From contig NZ_JACHXK010000023.1 of NCBI RefSeq assembly GCF_014192105.1, forward strand, positions 1 through 64,000: a stretch of 64,000 bases of DNA, written 5' to 3'. Under the pieces are notes generated by a model, which worked only from the letters and a program-made list of their open reading frames with translations, did no database searches and had not been told where the DNA came from. The stretch is from Paenibacillus phyllosphaerae. Lineage in GTDB: Bacteria; Bacillota; Bacilli; Paenibacillales; Paenibacillaceae. The position numbers and the translations under genes were made by a program. Positions 15,751-25,055 of this stretch are shown here, in pieces; the first letter of the stretch is position 1, and each line of letters opens with the position of its first letter.

Positions 15751-15768
15751 TCTAGATGCTCCCTTCCC

Positions 15769-17094
15769 TTACAGCAGCGTATCTCCGATGTATCCGCCCT
15801 CGCGCACCCCCGGGAAGCAAGCAAACACCGCGCTCCCATTATGCACGATATATTCGTTCAACTTGTCGCTGGCAAGCCGTTTCTGCACCGGAATAAATTG
15901 TTTGGCGATATCGCGCTGATAACTGATAAACAGCAAACCGGCGTCCAATTGACCCGTTGTTCGATCGAGCCCGCTGGAATAGGAATAGGATCTTCGCAGC
16001 AAATGAACCGAATTGTCTCCGCGGGCTAATCGGACATGGGCATTCATCGGGATAAGCGGATTGCCATTCTCATCCTTGGCGTTAAGATCAACCTGATCGA
16101 ACTCGTCACGGCTGCCAAGAGGCGCGCCGCTGCGACGATGTCTGCCGAACGTAGCCTCCTGGTCCTGCAAGGTCGAACGATCCCACACTTCAACCCGGAT
16201 GCGTACGCGCCGGACAACCATATAGCTGCCGCCCGCCATCCAAGGCACGCCATCGTCTGCTTGCGCCCATACAACCTCGTCCATCGTCTTCGGATCATGC
16301 ACATTCGGATTGACGGTGCCATCCTTGAACCCCATCAGATTCCGCGGCGTAGCGCCAGCCTTGTCGGAATGCGAACTGCGTTGGAATCCTTCTTGCGTCC
16401 AACGAAGGACGGCCTTGCCCCTGGCGATACGGGCGAGATTGCGGATGGCATGAAAGGCGACTTGCAAATCGTTGGCGCATACTTGGATGCCGATATCCCC
16501 GCCTGTCCATTCGGGGCGGAGCTCGTCACCGCTGAAGGCCGGCAAGTCCGCAAAGGTATCCGGCTTCTTGGCCGATAATCCGTAACGCGCATCGAAGAGG
16601 GACGGGCCGACTCCGAAGGTAATGGTTAATCCGGAGGGCACAAGCTCCGCGGCTTCCCCGGTATCCGAAGGCGGGAGATTCGGATTGTCGTTCGAGCTAC
16701 CGATCATGCCTCCACTCGTCATCACTGCGGCAGCTTCGGTCCATTGCTGGAACAGCTTGCGCACCTGGGCAACCGCATCCACTGTCAGATCAAAGGCGGC
16801 AAAACAAACGAAATCTTGCGGAGGCGTAGCAATGCCTGCCTGATGCGCGCCGTAAAAATCAACGACGCCGCTGCCGGCCAAGTCTTGCGCCTCCCGCTTA
16901 ACCGGCGCGCTGCCGGCCTGGAGGATCCCCCCGGTACCTAGGCTGCCTAACAACAGACCTGCGCCGCCGATCCCCGCCAGCTTCAGCACGTCCCGGCGGG
17001 TGATCGCTTTGCGCCACATGCCGCCCGACTGCCGGGTGTTCTCATCCTTACGAAGCTGATCGGAAGGATCTTGCGTTCCCCCTTGTTCGCTCAT
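15769..17094 (-). CDS. efeB: EfeB, Tat-exported Dyp-type haem peroxidase
   Basis: A deferrochelatase/peroxidase of the Dyp family, 441 aa, acting outside the membrane with EfeU and EfeO. A Tat signal with twin arginine RRDVLKLAGIGGAGLLLGSLG lies near residues 28-50. The Dyp GXXDG motif is GFKDG near residue 256; the proximal histidine is likely in NAHVRLARGDNS. Overall length is typical. It starts 6 bp after the efeO stop. Confidence 0.93.
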   Translation of the reverse strand: MSEQGGTQDPSDQLRKDENTRQSGGMWRKAITRRDVLKLAGIGGAGLLLGSLGTGGILQAGSAPVKREAQDLAGSGVVDFYGAHQAGIATPPQDFVCFAAFDLTVDAVAQVRKLFQQWTEAAAVMTSGGMIGSSNDNPNLPPSDTGEAAELVPSGLTITFGVGPSLFDARYGLSAKKPDTFADLPAFSGDELRPEWTGGDIGIQVCANDLQVAFHAIRNLARIARGKAVLRWTQEGFQRSSHSDKAGATPRNLMGFKDGTVNPNVHDPKTMDEVVWAQADDGVPWMAGGSYMVVRRVRIRVEVWDRSTLQDQEATFGRHRRSGAPLGSRDEFDQVDLNAKDENGNPLIPMNAHVRLARGDNSVHLLRRSYSYSSGLDRTTGQLDAGLLFISYQRDIAKQFIPVQKRLASDKLNEYIVHNGSAVFACFPGVREGGYIGDTLL

Positions 17095-17100
17095 GATCGA

Positions 17101-17982
17101 TTACGCCTCCAGTATCGTCCCCATCTGGGACAAAGGCTCAGCCAAAGCATCCAGCGCCTGACTTAACGCTTTCGTATCCGCTTCGGTTAGATCGGTATAC
17201 GAAACATAGCCATCTCCGGACTTGTATTTGGCCAAGAGCGTCTCCATCGCCGTGAAGTTCTCGCCGATCTGAGCTTCCAGCTCCGCATCCTTCGCCTGTA
17301 ACGCCGGTTGAAGCAGCTCATAGATCTTCTTTGCGCCTTCCACGTTCGCAACGAAATCATACAGGTCGGTGTGCGAATACCGCTCCTCTTCGCCGGTCAC
17401 TTTGGAAGAGGACACCTCGTTGAGCAGCTCGACTGCTCCGGTAACCAGCATCGTCGAATCGACTTCGACCGTCTCCATCAGCGCGCGCAACGCTTGAACA
17501 TCGCTAAACAGCCGGTCTGCGACCTCCGCCATGCCATCGGTGGTGTTGTTCACCCACAACGATTGCTCGATCTTATGGAATCCGCGCCAATCGGCGTCCG
17601 GCACGTCATTCTCGCGAGCGTCGATATTCGGGTCGAAATCCCCGAGCGATTCCGCGATCGGCTCAATGCGTTCGTAATACATGCGCGTCGGCGCATACAG
17701 CGCCTTTGCCGTCTCCAGATCGCCATTCTTCACTGCGGTAACGAATTTTTCGGTTTCAATAATGAATTGGTCGCATTGCTCAATGCCATATGTTTTGTAG
17801 CCGGTCATCGCATCGGTCAAATCGACAGGCGCATCGGCAGATTCCGTTGTCGTATTGGCTGTATTAGCAGCGGTTGTACCTGCTTCTGCCGATTCAGCTT
17901 GATTATTCTCCTTATTGCCGCACCCGGCTAGCGCAATCGAAGCTGCCACGAAAAGGACAGCACCAGTATTCCAGACCTTCAT
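17101..17982 (-). CDS. efeO: EfeO/EfeM iron-binding lipoprotein
   Basis: An imelysin-type (M75) lipoprotein that captures iron for EfeU. Lipobox ALAGCG with the cysteine near residue 21, an Asn/Glu/Thr-rich linker, then the imelysin domain with the HXXE motif HKIE near residue 137. It lacks the N-terminal cupredoxin domain of full EfeO, so it is of the EfeM type. First gene of the operon; its promoter overlaps a Fur box. Confidence 0.9.
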   Translation of the reverse strand: MKVWNTGAVLFVAASIALAGCGNKENNQAESAEAGTTAANTANTTTESADAPVDLTDAMTGYKTYGIEQCDQFIIETEKFVTAVKNGDLETAKALYAPTRMYYERIEPIAESLGDFDPNIDARENDVPDADWRGFHKIEQSLWVNNTTDGMAEVADRLFSDVQALRALMETVEVDSTMLVTGAVELLNEVSSSKVTGEEERYSHTDLYDFVANVEGAKKIYELLQPALQAKDAELEAQIGENFTAMETLLAKYKSGDGYVSYTDLTEADTKALSQALDALAEPLSQMGTILEA

Positions 17983-18007
17983 TCCAATAAAGCCCCCTAT
18001 TTAATAT

Positions 18008-18022
18008 TGATAATCAGTCTCA
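18008..18022. promoter_or_regulatory. Fur box of the efe operon
   Basis: Minus strand TGAGACTGATTATCA matches the 7-1-7 Fur consensus TGATAATNATTATCA at 12 of the 14 defined positions. It sits just downstream of the -10 at 18023-18028, ideal for iron-dependent repression. Confidence 0.8.
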
Positions 18023-18051
18023 ATTATAATTCGGGAACCGCACTACGTAAA
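18023..18051 (-). promoter_or_regulatory. efe operon promoter
   Basis: -10 TATAAT (18023-18028) with a weak -35 TTTACG (18046-18051), spacer 17 nt, minus strand. It abuts the Fur box. Confidence 0.6.
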
Positions 18052-18094
18052 TAACTGATTTAGGTTTCAAAAAATTTTTACGCCAACTCACGGC

Positions 18095-19267
18095 TTAATT
18101 CGTCTGACCAATCGGCGTATAACCAGTCGCTTCGACAATGCGCTGTCCTTGCTCGGACAGCATCCATTCGATGAACGGCTGGACATTCGGATTGTCCGTC
18201 TCCGCGGTTATCGCGTACCATTCCATCGATAGCGGATACGCTCCACTGGCAATCGTCTCCCTGCTAGGCGCAACCCCGTCGATCTTCAGCAACCGGATGT
18301 CGCCGCTGTCCACCATCTGCGTCGCGTAGAAGAGGAACGAGTAACCGAGCGCATTCGGATAGTTGCGGTAGTCCGCCGTCTGATCGATGATATCGCCCAT
18401 CCCGACCGCGACGTCCTCCTGCGGAGGCGCCATCAATGGACGTCCCTCCATAATCTTCTCGAGCATCGTCTGGCTGCCGCTGTTCGCAGGCCGCTGAAAG
18501 GCACGGATCTTCGCTCTATTCCCGCCGACTGCCTGCCAATTGGTGATGTTCCCGGCATAGATATCTCTTAGGTCCTCCAGCGCCACATTGTCCACCGGAT
18601 TATCGGCCTGGACGAAAAAGACGAACGCTTCCCGCCCGATCGGCGTAAGCTTCAGTTCGATTCCTCTTCGGTTGGCCTCATACAGCTGTTCCTCGGATGG
18701 CGGGCCCGCGAAGATCATATCGGCTTCGCCATTCAGCAGCCGCTGATACGCCATCGGCGTCGTGCTGCACAGTACTTCACTCTCATCGAGCGGATACGTC
18801 TTACTCGGATAGACCGCTTGCGCGAAAGCAGCGTATAGCGGATAAAGCGCTGTCGCGCCATCTAATCGCGGCAAGGGATTCGAGATGGTCAAGGTTGAAG
18901 GTTCCTGCAGCAGGGCGGCTTGGGTCCCCGGCTCGAATGGCTGGTACGCATAGAGGTCGACTTCCGCTTTCATCACCTCGAAGCTGTCCCGATAGGCTTG
19001 TCTCAGCTCGTGTACCGCAACTGAAGCGCCACCAAGGAATAAGAACGCAGCGAAGCCGGTCAGATACCACTTGCGTGGAATGCGCTTTACGAGACTTAGC
19101 AGAAGTAAAATAACTAGGCCGAAGGACATGACGAAGACAAGCGGTGTATAAAACTTGCCTCCGCCTGCTAATGAAGTAAAAATCATCCCCAAAAACCCGA
19201 CTACAGCGACAAGCGGCACCAGGACAATAACGAGCGCAATATGCCAGATCGGTATCGTCTTCTTCAT
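18095..19267 (-). CDS. PstS-like substrate-binding protein with membrane anchor
   Basis: A 390-aa protein with three N-terminal hydrophobic helices (about residues 7-30, 40-60 and 68-90). A phosphate-binding-protein-like domain follows: NPLPRLDGATALYPLYAAFAQAVYP, STTPMAYQRLLNGEADMIFAGPPSE, IYAGNITNWQAVGG and ALGYSFLFYATQMV. Unlike classical PstS it has no lipobox, and no pst transporter genes are adjacent. It overlaps the cyclase gene by 4 nt. Possible roles are phosphate sensing or binding of another oxyanion. Confidence 0.78.
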   Translation of the reverse strand: MKKTIPIWHIALVIVLVPLVAVVGFLGMIFTSLAGGGKFYTPLVFVMSFGLVILLLLSLVKRIPRKWYLTGFAAFLFLGGASVAVHELRQAYRDSFEVMKAEVDLYAYQPFEPGTQAALLQEPSTLTISNPLPRLDGATALYPLYAAFAQAVYPSKTYPLDESEVLCSTTPMAYQRLLNGEADMIFAGPPSEEQLYEANRRGIELKLTPIGREAFVFFVQADNPVDNVALEDLRDIYAGNITNWQAVGGNRAKIRAFQRPANSGSQTMLEKIMEGRPLMAPPQEDVAVGMGDIIDQTADYRNYPNALGYSFLFYATQMVDSGDIRLLKIDGVAPSRETIASGAYPLSMEWYAITAETDNPNVQPFIEWMLSEQGQRIVEATGYTPIGQTN

Positions 19268-19887
19268 CGCTTGTCTATTACCCGGGCAATGATCCGCGCG
19301 ATCGACGAATCCGCTTCAATATGGAGCGGCAGCGCTATCACTTCGAATGCTCCGACATGCAGCAGTTGGCGGACGCCGGTCAGATTCTCCGCGATCAAAA
19401 TCCGATTGCCGAGCAATCGCTTATGGATCGCGAAAGGCTCATAGTCCGGCGACGGCGTGTCCAGGCCGAGCAGCTTGACCTTTTTGCGGACGAGCAGCTC
19501 AGCGAAAGCGGGCATGACGGCAGGATACGAGGTGAAATACGACGGTTGGCCGAACATGTCACTATGCCCTGTATGAACGATCACGATGTCCCGTTCCTGA
19601 ATTAACGACTCATATTCCGCTTTGTAGTCGATGACGTCATCGCCTTCCGCGTTAATGACGCAGCCATTGCCGACAAAGGTATCCAGCGGGAATTCGCTCA
19701 AGTAGACTTGCGATTCCGTCAGATGCATCGGACCGTCGATATGCGTCCCGGCATGCATGTTGATCGACAGCTGGTGGTTATTGTAGTGTTCATTCGCATA
19801 TTGCCTGGTATGGTTCAGCGTCGTTGCGTCATCGCCGGGAAATACGGGCAGATCATGGCGAATGCGATGCGACAATTCAATCAGCAT
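19264..19887 (-). CDS. Cyclase / kynurenine-formamidase-like hydrolase
   Basis: A metal-dependent cyclase-family hydrolase, 207 aa. The signature HAGTHIDGPMH (HxGTHxDxPxH) supplies the metal ligands. The N-terminus IELSHRIRHDLPVFPGDD and DIVIVHTGHSD, LLGLDTPSPDY also fit. The substrate may be an arylformamide or a related amide or ester. SD GGGAGGATG. It is upstream of and overlaps the PstS-like gene, an unusual pairing. Confidence 0.85.
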   Translation of the reverse strand: MLIELSHRIRHDLPVFPGDDATTLNHTRQYANEHYNNHQLSINMHAGTHIDGPMHLTESQVYLSEFPLDTFVGNGCVINAEGDDVIDYKAEYESLIQERDIVIVHTGHSDMFGQPSYFTSYPAVMPAFAELLVRKKVKLLGLDTPSPDYEPFAIHKRLLGNRILIAENLTGVRQLLHVGAFEVIALPLHIEADSSIARIIARVIDKR

Positions 19888-20089
19888 GAAGATTCATCCT
19901 CCCATTCCATCTTTATGGAAAATATTACAATTTATATCCGAGCAATTTCTGTTAGGATATAGTAAGCGGCTAAATCGCTTCCATATTCCAACATTTAACA
20001 ATTATAGCACAGCCTATTATCCGGCGAATAGTTCATCATTCGATATACAATAGCGCTTCAAGCGATCGAGAGGAGATCGGCAAGCAACG

Positions 20090-21019
20090 ATGTGGTTAGT
20101 ATTTTCCTTGCTCGCCGCGGTCAGTTTCGGCTTGCGCGGCACGTTCTACCATTGGACCAGTCAACAGCAGCTGAACCGCAATATGCTGCTATGCGGGACA
20201 TTCTTCATGGGAGTCGTTATCTGCGCCGTGTGTATGGGATTTTCCGGTCAGCAATGGACGAACGAAGCTTGGATCGGCGTCCAGATGGGATTATTCTCTT
20301 TTGCCGCTAACGCAAGCATGTTCAAAGGGTTCAAAGTCGGCAAAGCTTCGGTCGTGGCGATCATTACCGCACTGCCGGCCGTCGTCGTCGGGATCGTTGC
20401 TTTCTTCATCTGGAACGAGCGGCTCACCTATTCCCAGCTCGTCGCCTTCGTCATCATCATTGCCGGCATTCTTCTGGTGCGCTACTCCAACGATATTACG
20501 CTGCATAATTTGCAAGGGGCGCAATGGGGCCTCCTTGCCCTGTTCATGTTCGCAGGCAACGATCTGACGGGCAAATATTCGCGAATGCTCGAAGCTCCGC
20601 TCTATCCCACGCTATTGGCCATGTTCGCCACGGGCACGTTATGCTTCGGCCTATGGCGTCTTCGCGATTGGCGTACGGAGGCTGCCTTGAAGCGCGTGGT
20701 TCAGGTCGCCAGTGTCGAGGGATCACATCCGGCCGCAGCTCACCCCGCAGCACGAACCGCTTCGAAGCCGCAGTGGCGCGATGGGCGCACGTTCCTCGTC
20801 GGGATGGGGGTCGGCATCACGAATGCCGTCGGCATGATGCTCATCCTGAGCGCTTTTGAACTCGGCAAAGCCGGTCTCGTATCTGCGATCGTCGCCCTGA
20901 ATGTGCTGCTAGTCCTGCTCTATACCCGCTTCATCGTGAAGGAGCGGTTCACGCGGTTGGAACTGACCGGCATGCTCACCGCCTTTGCCGGTATTGTGTT
21001 CATGCGTTTGTTCAGCTAG
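20090..21019 (+). CDS. EamA/DMT family transporter
   Basis: A 309-aa ten-helix DMT transporter with two EamA halves separated by a hydrophilic loop rich in Ala/His (EGSHPAAAHPAARTASKPQW). The first half has KGFKVGKASVVAIITALPAVVVGIVAFFIWNERLTY; the second has FELGKAGLVSAIVALNVLLVLLYTRFIVKERF. Substrate unknown. A GAGAGGAG site lies rather far (about 14 nt) from the ATG. Confidence 0.85.
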   Translation: MWLVFSLLAAVSFGLRGTFYHWTSQQQLNRNMLLCGTFFMGVVICAVCMGFSGQQWTNEAWIGVQMGLFSFAANASMFKGFKVGKASVVAIITALPAVVVGIVAFFIWNERLTYSQLVAFVIIIAGILLVRYSNDITLHNLQGAQWGLLALFMFAGNDLTGKYSRMLEAPLYPTLLAMFATGTLCFGLWRLRDWRTEAALKRVVQVASVEGSHPAAAHPAARTASKPQWRDGRTFLVGMGVGITNAVGMMLILSAFELGKAGLVSAIVALNVLLVLLYTRFIVKERFTRLELTGMLTAFAGIVFMRLFS

Positions 21020-21044
21020 CGAGATGCGCTCATACCCAAATGCC

Positions 21045-21095
21045 AAAAAAACGCCCTGCCATGCTTGCGTACCAGCAAGCTGCAGGGCGTTTTTT
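21045..21095. terminator. Bidirectional terminator (EamA / GGDEF)
   Basis: ACGCCCTGC (21051-21059) pairs with GCAGGGCGT (21082-21090), with inner CTTGC/GCAAG, flanked by A6 and T6. Confidence 0.9.
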
Positions 21096-21111
21096 GTGAT
21101 GCGCGACACGG

Positions 21112-22725
21112 TCAGGCTTCCCTTGCCGTCAGCGCCAATATGTCTTCTGCCGTATAGACGGCCAGATCGTTCTTCCCGCTGCGCTTGACGCTATACATGG
21201 CTTCGTCCGCCTTCCGGATCAGTTCCGTCAAATTAGGCGCATGCTCGGGATATAAAGCCACCCCGGCACTGAAGGATATCGGAATAAGCAAATCGTATCC
21301 GATGAAAGGCCGAATCGTAAGCGCCTGCAGCCGGTCGCGAGCCGCTTGCAAGACCGGAGCTTTCCCCATCGGGAAGATGACGATGAACTCGTCGCCGCCG
21401 ATCCGGCCTAGGATATCGCCTTCCTGCGCGTGCGCCTTCAGCACATGGGCAATATGCTCGAGGTAACTGTCGCCGACCAGGTGGCCGTTGCGGTCGTTAA
21501 TCGCCTTGAAATCATCGAGATCGATCAGAATCAAGGCAAACCGCTCCCGATCTTGCACCTTCTGGTCAACCAACTCCTGCAAATACGCTCGGTTGCAAAG
21601 ACCGGTCAGCGTATCGTGATGAGCGAGATACCGGTAATTCCGTTCGGATTCGACGAGGCGGCGTTCCGTCTCTTTCAGTACCGTCACATCAATCAAATGC
21701 AGGACGAGCAAGGTCTCATCCCCGTCCGTGATCCGATCCAGATTGGCCATCATATCGGCCGGCTGCTCGAACGGAATGCGCAGCGTAAGCGCCAGCCCCA
21801 TCCCTTCCTTTTTGGCGGAGATATAGGCTCCCAGCTGCTCCGTCAGGCATGTGCCGTCTTCGAAATAAAGATGGCCTGCCACGTCAATGACGCCCGTCCG
21901 GTTCTTCAGGCCATTGAACATGGACTTGGCGCTCGGATTCATCTCGCGAACGCCGCCCTCGCCATCCAACATCATAATTGCCGTAGGCGCCGATTGGAAT
22001 AACGTAATGAATCGCTTGCGAAAGTCCGGCAAAAAATCGTATTTGCTGATCGCGCGCTGCATAAGCAAGAGCCAGACGAACAACCCCGTGAAGTAACAGG
22101 ACATCGCCGAGGGGCTCGTCAGCACGCCAATCTGCAGCAGCAGCGTAACCACGAACAGCCAGACAAAGAGCATCAGAATGCTGAGCAGCAGATTCAGCAG
22201 CAGCTTCTTGCGCCTGGGCTCTTTGGATTTGAACCAGGAGATCAGCAGAATCGAGACGGACGAGAGCATGTAGACCCCGACGAAGAATAGCGCCAAGGCT
22301 AGCAGCATAGGGTGAAGCGGGCTCGGCCCGTTCTTCACCTCGACCCGGTATAGCGCACCCGGCGAATACACGGCAAGCAGCACCGCCAGTAACACTAAGG
22401 GTGAAGCATAAATAATCGGTATGAACCGCTTGTTCCGCCGCGAGATCTGTCCGCTGACGATCAGACAGATATGCACAAGCAGACTGATTGCAATCAGCAG
22501 CATGGGGGCATTCCACATCAGAACGATATGCGATTCCCATTGAGGCGGGAACAGCGCCTTCTTCGTATACTCGCCAAGGAAGTAGAACAGCAGCGACAGC
22601 ATCAAAAATGAGGCCAGCCGGTTCAGTTCGCTCTTGCGGTTGCGAACATATAAGCGAATTGCCATGTAGAAGAATAAATACGATGGCAGCAGGATTGTCA
22701 GGAAGTCAACAGAGATTTCGTTCAT
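21112..22725 (-). CDS. Membrane diguanylate cyclase (7TM-like + PAS + GGDEF)
   Basis: A 537-aa sensor making cyclic di-GMP. About seven hydrophobic helices fill residues 5-225, followed by a PAS-like region (FQSAPTAIMMLDGEGGVREMNPSAKSMF) and a GGDEF domain. The catalytic motif RIGGDEFIVIF is intact near residue 443, and HDTLTGLCNRAYLQ marks the domain start. No EAL or HD-GYP partner is encoded nearby. The ATG at 22725 (SD AAGGAATGGG) is preferred; the extra upstream frame to 22818 is not membrane-like. Confidence 0.9.
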   Translation of the reverse strand: MNEISVDFLTILLPSYLFFYMAIRLYVRNRKSELNRLASFLMLSLLFYFLGEYTKKALFPPQWESHIVLMWNAPMLLIAISLLVHICLIVSGQISRRNKRFIPIIYASPLVLLAVLLAVYSPGALYRVEVKNGPSPLHPMLLALALFFVGVYMLSSVSILLISWFKSKEPRRKKLLLNLLLSILMLFVWLFVVTLLLQIGVLTSPSAMSCYFTGLFVWLLLMQRAISKYDFLPDFRKRFITLFQSAPTAIMMLDGEGGVREMNPSAKSMFNGLKNRTGVIDVAGHLYFEDGTCLTEQLGAYISAKKEGMGLALTLRIPFEQPADMMANLDRITDGDETLLVLHLIDVTVLKETERRLVESERNYRYLAHHDTLTGLCNRAYLQELVDQKVQDRERFALILIDLDDFKAINDRNGHLVGDSYLEHIAHVLKAHAQEGDILGRIGGDEFIVIFPMGKAPVLQAARDRLQALTIRPFIGYDLLIPISFSAGVALYPEHAPNLTELIRKADEAMYSVKRSGKNDLAVYTAEDILALTAREA

Positions 22726-22901
22726 ATCCCATTCCTTCGTCGAAATGACTCGTAATTTGGAGCAATATTTAATTCTAACATGTGATCTACGAAATGGCAT
22801 GTTAAAATTCGACAACAATTAGTCCGATCGTCGCACGACCAAGTGCCGATCCGCGAGACGAAAGGGGATCCATCTGCTGCACCCGGCAACTTTGGAATAA
22901 C

Positions 22902-22930
22902 AAAAAAAACGGCTGCATAGCAGCAGCCGT
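22902..22930 (-). terminator. Terminator of the 118-aa membrane protein gene
   Basis: ACGGCTGC...GCAGCCGT stem; on the minus strand it is followed by eight T. Just after the stop at 22935. Confidence 0.85.
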
Positions 22931-22934
22931 TCCA

Positions 22935-23291
22935 TTAACGGTTCACTTTGAAGCCCCAGATCGAATCTTTGCGGTGGGCGGCGCTTTCTTGGAGGATGCC
23001 TACGCGAGGGTCAGCAGGGTAATGCTGCTCCAAATAGAACAAGAAGGCTTCGGTGAAGCGAATCTCCATGTTGAGCTTATTGTATTCGCTCAGATAGTTC
23101 TCCATCCGGCGTTGGCTGTCCTCCCACCGGGGCAGGTCCTCCGGCGTACTGCTTCCTTCCCGCTGGCTGGACGTAAGCAGCCGCAGCTCCTTGGCGGCCT
23201 GCCCTGCGCCGCCGTATTTGACGTACTTGACACGCAGCAGCCATATGATCAACAGTACGATAACGCATCCTAGCAGTAATCCTGGTTCCAT
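22935..23291 (-). CDS. Small membrane-anchored protein of unknown function
   Basis: 118 aa, family not recognised. One N-terminal membrane helix (GLLLGCVIVLLIIWLLRVKYV) is followed by a charged helical cytoplasmic part with WEDSQRRMENYLSEYNKLN and EAFLFYLEQHYPADPRVGIL. Own terminator; SD GGAGAGAC before the ATG. Lies between the GGDEF gene and the GH18-like gene, all on the minus strand, but separated from both by terminators. Confidence 0.6.
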   Translation of the reverse strand: MEPGLLLGCVIVLLIIWLLRVKYVKYGGAGQAAKELRLLTSSQREGSSTPEDLPRWEDSQRRMENYLSEYNKLNMEIRFTEAFLFYLEQHYPADPRVGILQESAAHRKDSIWGFKVNR

Positions 23292-23424
23292 GAATGTCTC
23301 TCCTTCAGTAAGCTATCCTCCATTGTAACATAGTTTGGGGCAATATCCCTCCCCGCGCCGAATGGATGCGCCCCAAACCGGGTTATCTCTCCAGCGCACG
23401 CGTAGTCCTCCAGGCTCTGCCATG

Positions 23425-23460
23425 AAAAAAGCTGCACAGGAGGTTAGTCCTGTACAGCTT
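23425..23460 (-). terminator. Terminator of the CuAO-N/GH18-like gene
   Basis: AAGCTGCACAGGA pairs with TCCTGTACAGCTT; on the minus strand TTTTTT follows the stem. Confidence 0.85.
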
Positions 23461-23475
23461 CGAGATAATCTTCAA

Positions 23476-24732
23476 TTAGTCCATTACAATCGTTTGCTGC
23501 ATCTTCGCCATCGCGGCCTGGCCCATAATGCCGATTCGCCAGATCGCGATTCCTTTGAGATTATAGCGTTTGGCCAGTCCAATCTTGGCATTGACCGACG
23601 ACTCGTCCTCGCTGCCGAAGGAGATCCCGAGCACCAGCTTCTCGGCCGGCGCTTCCTTCAACGCAAGCCGGATCGATTCGTCGACCCGCTTCATCGGCTC
23701 GGGGCGAGTCTCATCCTCATAATGATAGGCCATAATGACGAGCTCGTCGGCAACCTTGGCCAACTCCTTATAATCGTATCCGTGATAGGCGCCGTTCAGC
23801 GGATGAAGCGCCAGCGACAGCTTCAGCCCCAGCGGCTTCGCCTGCTCGGCGAGCGCACTAACGAAGGCGGTGTAAGATTGCTGCGCCTGCTCGAAGTCTC
23901 CGGTCCATCCAAGTCCTTCAAAATCAAGCGCGATACCGCCGAACCGATTCTCCTGCGCGATGCGGATCATCTCATCGATCGCCGCTTGGCTCAGCATCGG
24001 ATCGTTCAGCAGCTTGGTCAGCTCCCCGTCGCCGTCTTCGCCGAACACCATGAAGTAAGGAAGCGTGCCTTGCGCGCCCGCATCCGTCACCAGCGACTCC
24101 GGCGTCGTCTCGCCCGCTGCCTGCGGCCACCTGAAAGTTTCGCCGGATAAGGTCAGCTTCCCGTCGCCGTCAATGCGCGACCACCCGAAGGCAACGGAAT
24201 CGAACCGGCTGACATAAGCCGCCTCGCTGTAGGAGGAAATCGCATAATAACCGAGCGTATACAGATCATCCACCGGGGACTGGATAGTCACCGTGCGCGT
24301 AGGTCCGTCCCAAGCTACTTTCGCGCCGAATTGGCTGCTGAAGAAAGCAAGCGGCACTAGCGTATTGCCGTTCTTGGCAATGGGGGCGACATGGAGCAGC
24401 ACGGTCGTCCCGTTCACGGTCGCCTTCTTATCATTTAGTTTCAGGACGACCGTACGGTCGACGCCGTTCACCTGCTTCACGGCTGTAATCGTCTGGCTCG
24501 CGGCATTCCATGCGACTTCGACTTGAAGCGCTACGGCTATTGCCCGGAACGGGACCATGTTCGTTCCGCTGATGACAAGCGGTTCGACCGGCATGGTTAG
24601 CGGATAGCCGTCAAGCTGTATCGTTGTCGTCGCGACAGAGGCCGATGCCGCCGATGCCGCCGGCAATCCCGCCTGGCCGATCGTCATGCATGCCAATCCT
24701 GCAAGAAGCATGCGCTTCATACGTTTGTTCAT
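23476..24732 (-). CDS. Secreted protein: CuAO-N-like stalk domain + GH18-type glycosidase
   Basis: 418 aa. Signal peptide (LLAGLACMTIGQAGLPAASAA), then a copper-amine-oxidase N-terminal-like domain (~residues 40-155: VSGTNMVPFRAIAVALQ, VAWNAASQTITAVK, GNTLVPLAFFSSQFGAKVAWD), a common cell-surface stalk in Paenibacillus. The C-terminal ~260 residues form a TIM-barrel like GH18/SleL enzymes: FGGIALDFEGLGW carries the D-x-E catalytic glutamate, KLSLALHP and LVIMAYHYED fit, and LVLGISFGSEDES resembles the later strands. Probably acts on chitin or peptidoglycan-type glycans. ATG 24732 follows AAAGGTGAG. Confidence 0.82.
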   Translation of the reverse strand: MNKRMKRMLLAGLACMTIGQAGLPAASAASASVATTTIQLDGYPLTMPVEPLVISGTNMVPFRAIAVALQVEVAWNAASQTITAVKQVNGVDRTVVLKLNDKKATVNGTTVLLHVAPIAKNGNTLVPLAFFSSQFGAKVAWDGPTRTVTIQSPVDDLYTLGYYAISSYSEAAYVSRFDSVAFGWSRIDGDGKLTLSGETFRWPQAAGETTPESLVTDAGAQGTLPYFMVFGEDGDGELTKLLNDPMLSQAAIDEMIRIAQENRFGGIALDFEGLGWTGDFEQAQQSYTAFVSALAEQAKPLGLKLSLALHPLNGAYHGYDYKELAKVADELVIMAYHYEDETRPEPMKRVDESIRLALKEAPAEKLVLGISFGSEDESSVNAKIGLAKRYNLKGIAIWRIGIMGQAAMAKMQQTIVMD

Positions 24733-24738
24733 TGTCAC

Positions 24739-25055
24739 TCACCTTTGGTCTGATTTCTTCGATTAACGCCTTGCCTCTTCCATAACTTCCCACCCTCTAT
24801 TCTATCAACGACTAAGCTCTTCGAATAGTTGCAAGTCTTCATTTGAATCCGAGAGATCGATCCCTTCTACACCGTATGAGCACTTAGTCCCTCACGTTCA
24901 GGAATTCCTATCACTCTTCCATTTTCTCATATTAATTGTATACATTTTGTATCATTTATAGTACATTAGTTCTACGAAGACGTAAGGATTGAGCCTTATA
25001 TTCGATTGTTCATCCTTCTTTTGACCTCAACAAAGACACAGGGAGAGTAGACATT
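24739..25055. other. Divergent intergenic region (317 bp)
   Basis: AT-rich, no gene seen. Between 24930 and 24965 an AT-rich run with TTGTAT (24936) and TATAGT (24957), spacer only 15 nt, may be the promoter of the repeat-protein/peptide operon. The SD GGGAGAG lies before the ATG at 25056. Confidence 0.35.

Noticed and set aside
23335-24150. 271-aa plus-strand open frame
   Set aside because: Antisense shadow of the CuAO-N/GH18-like gene.
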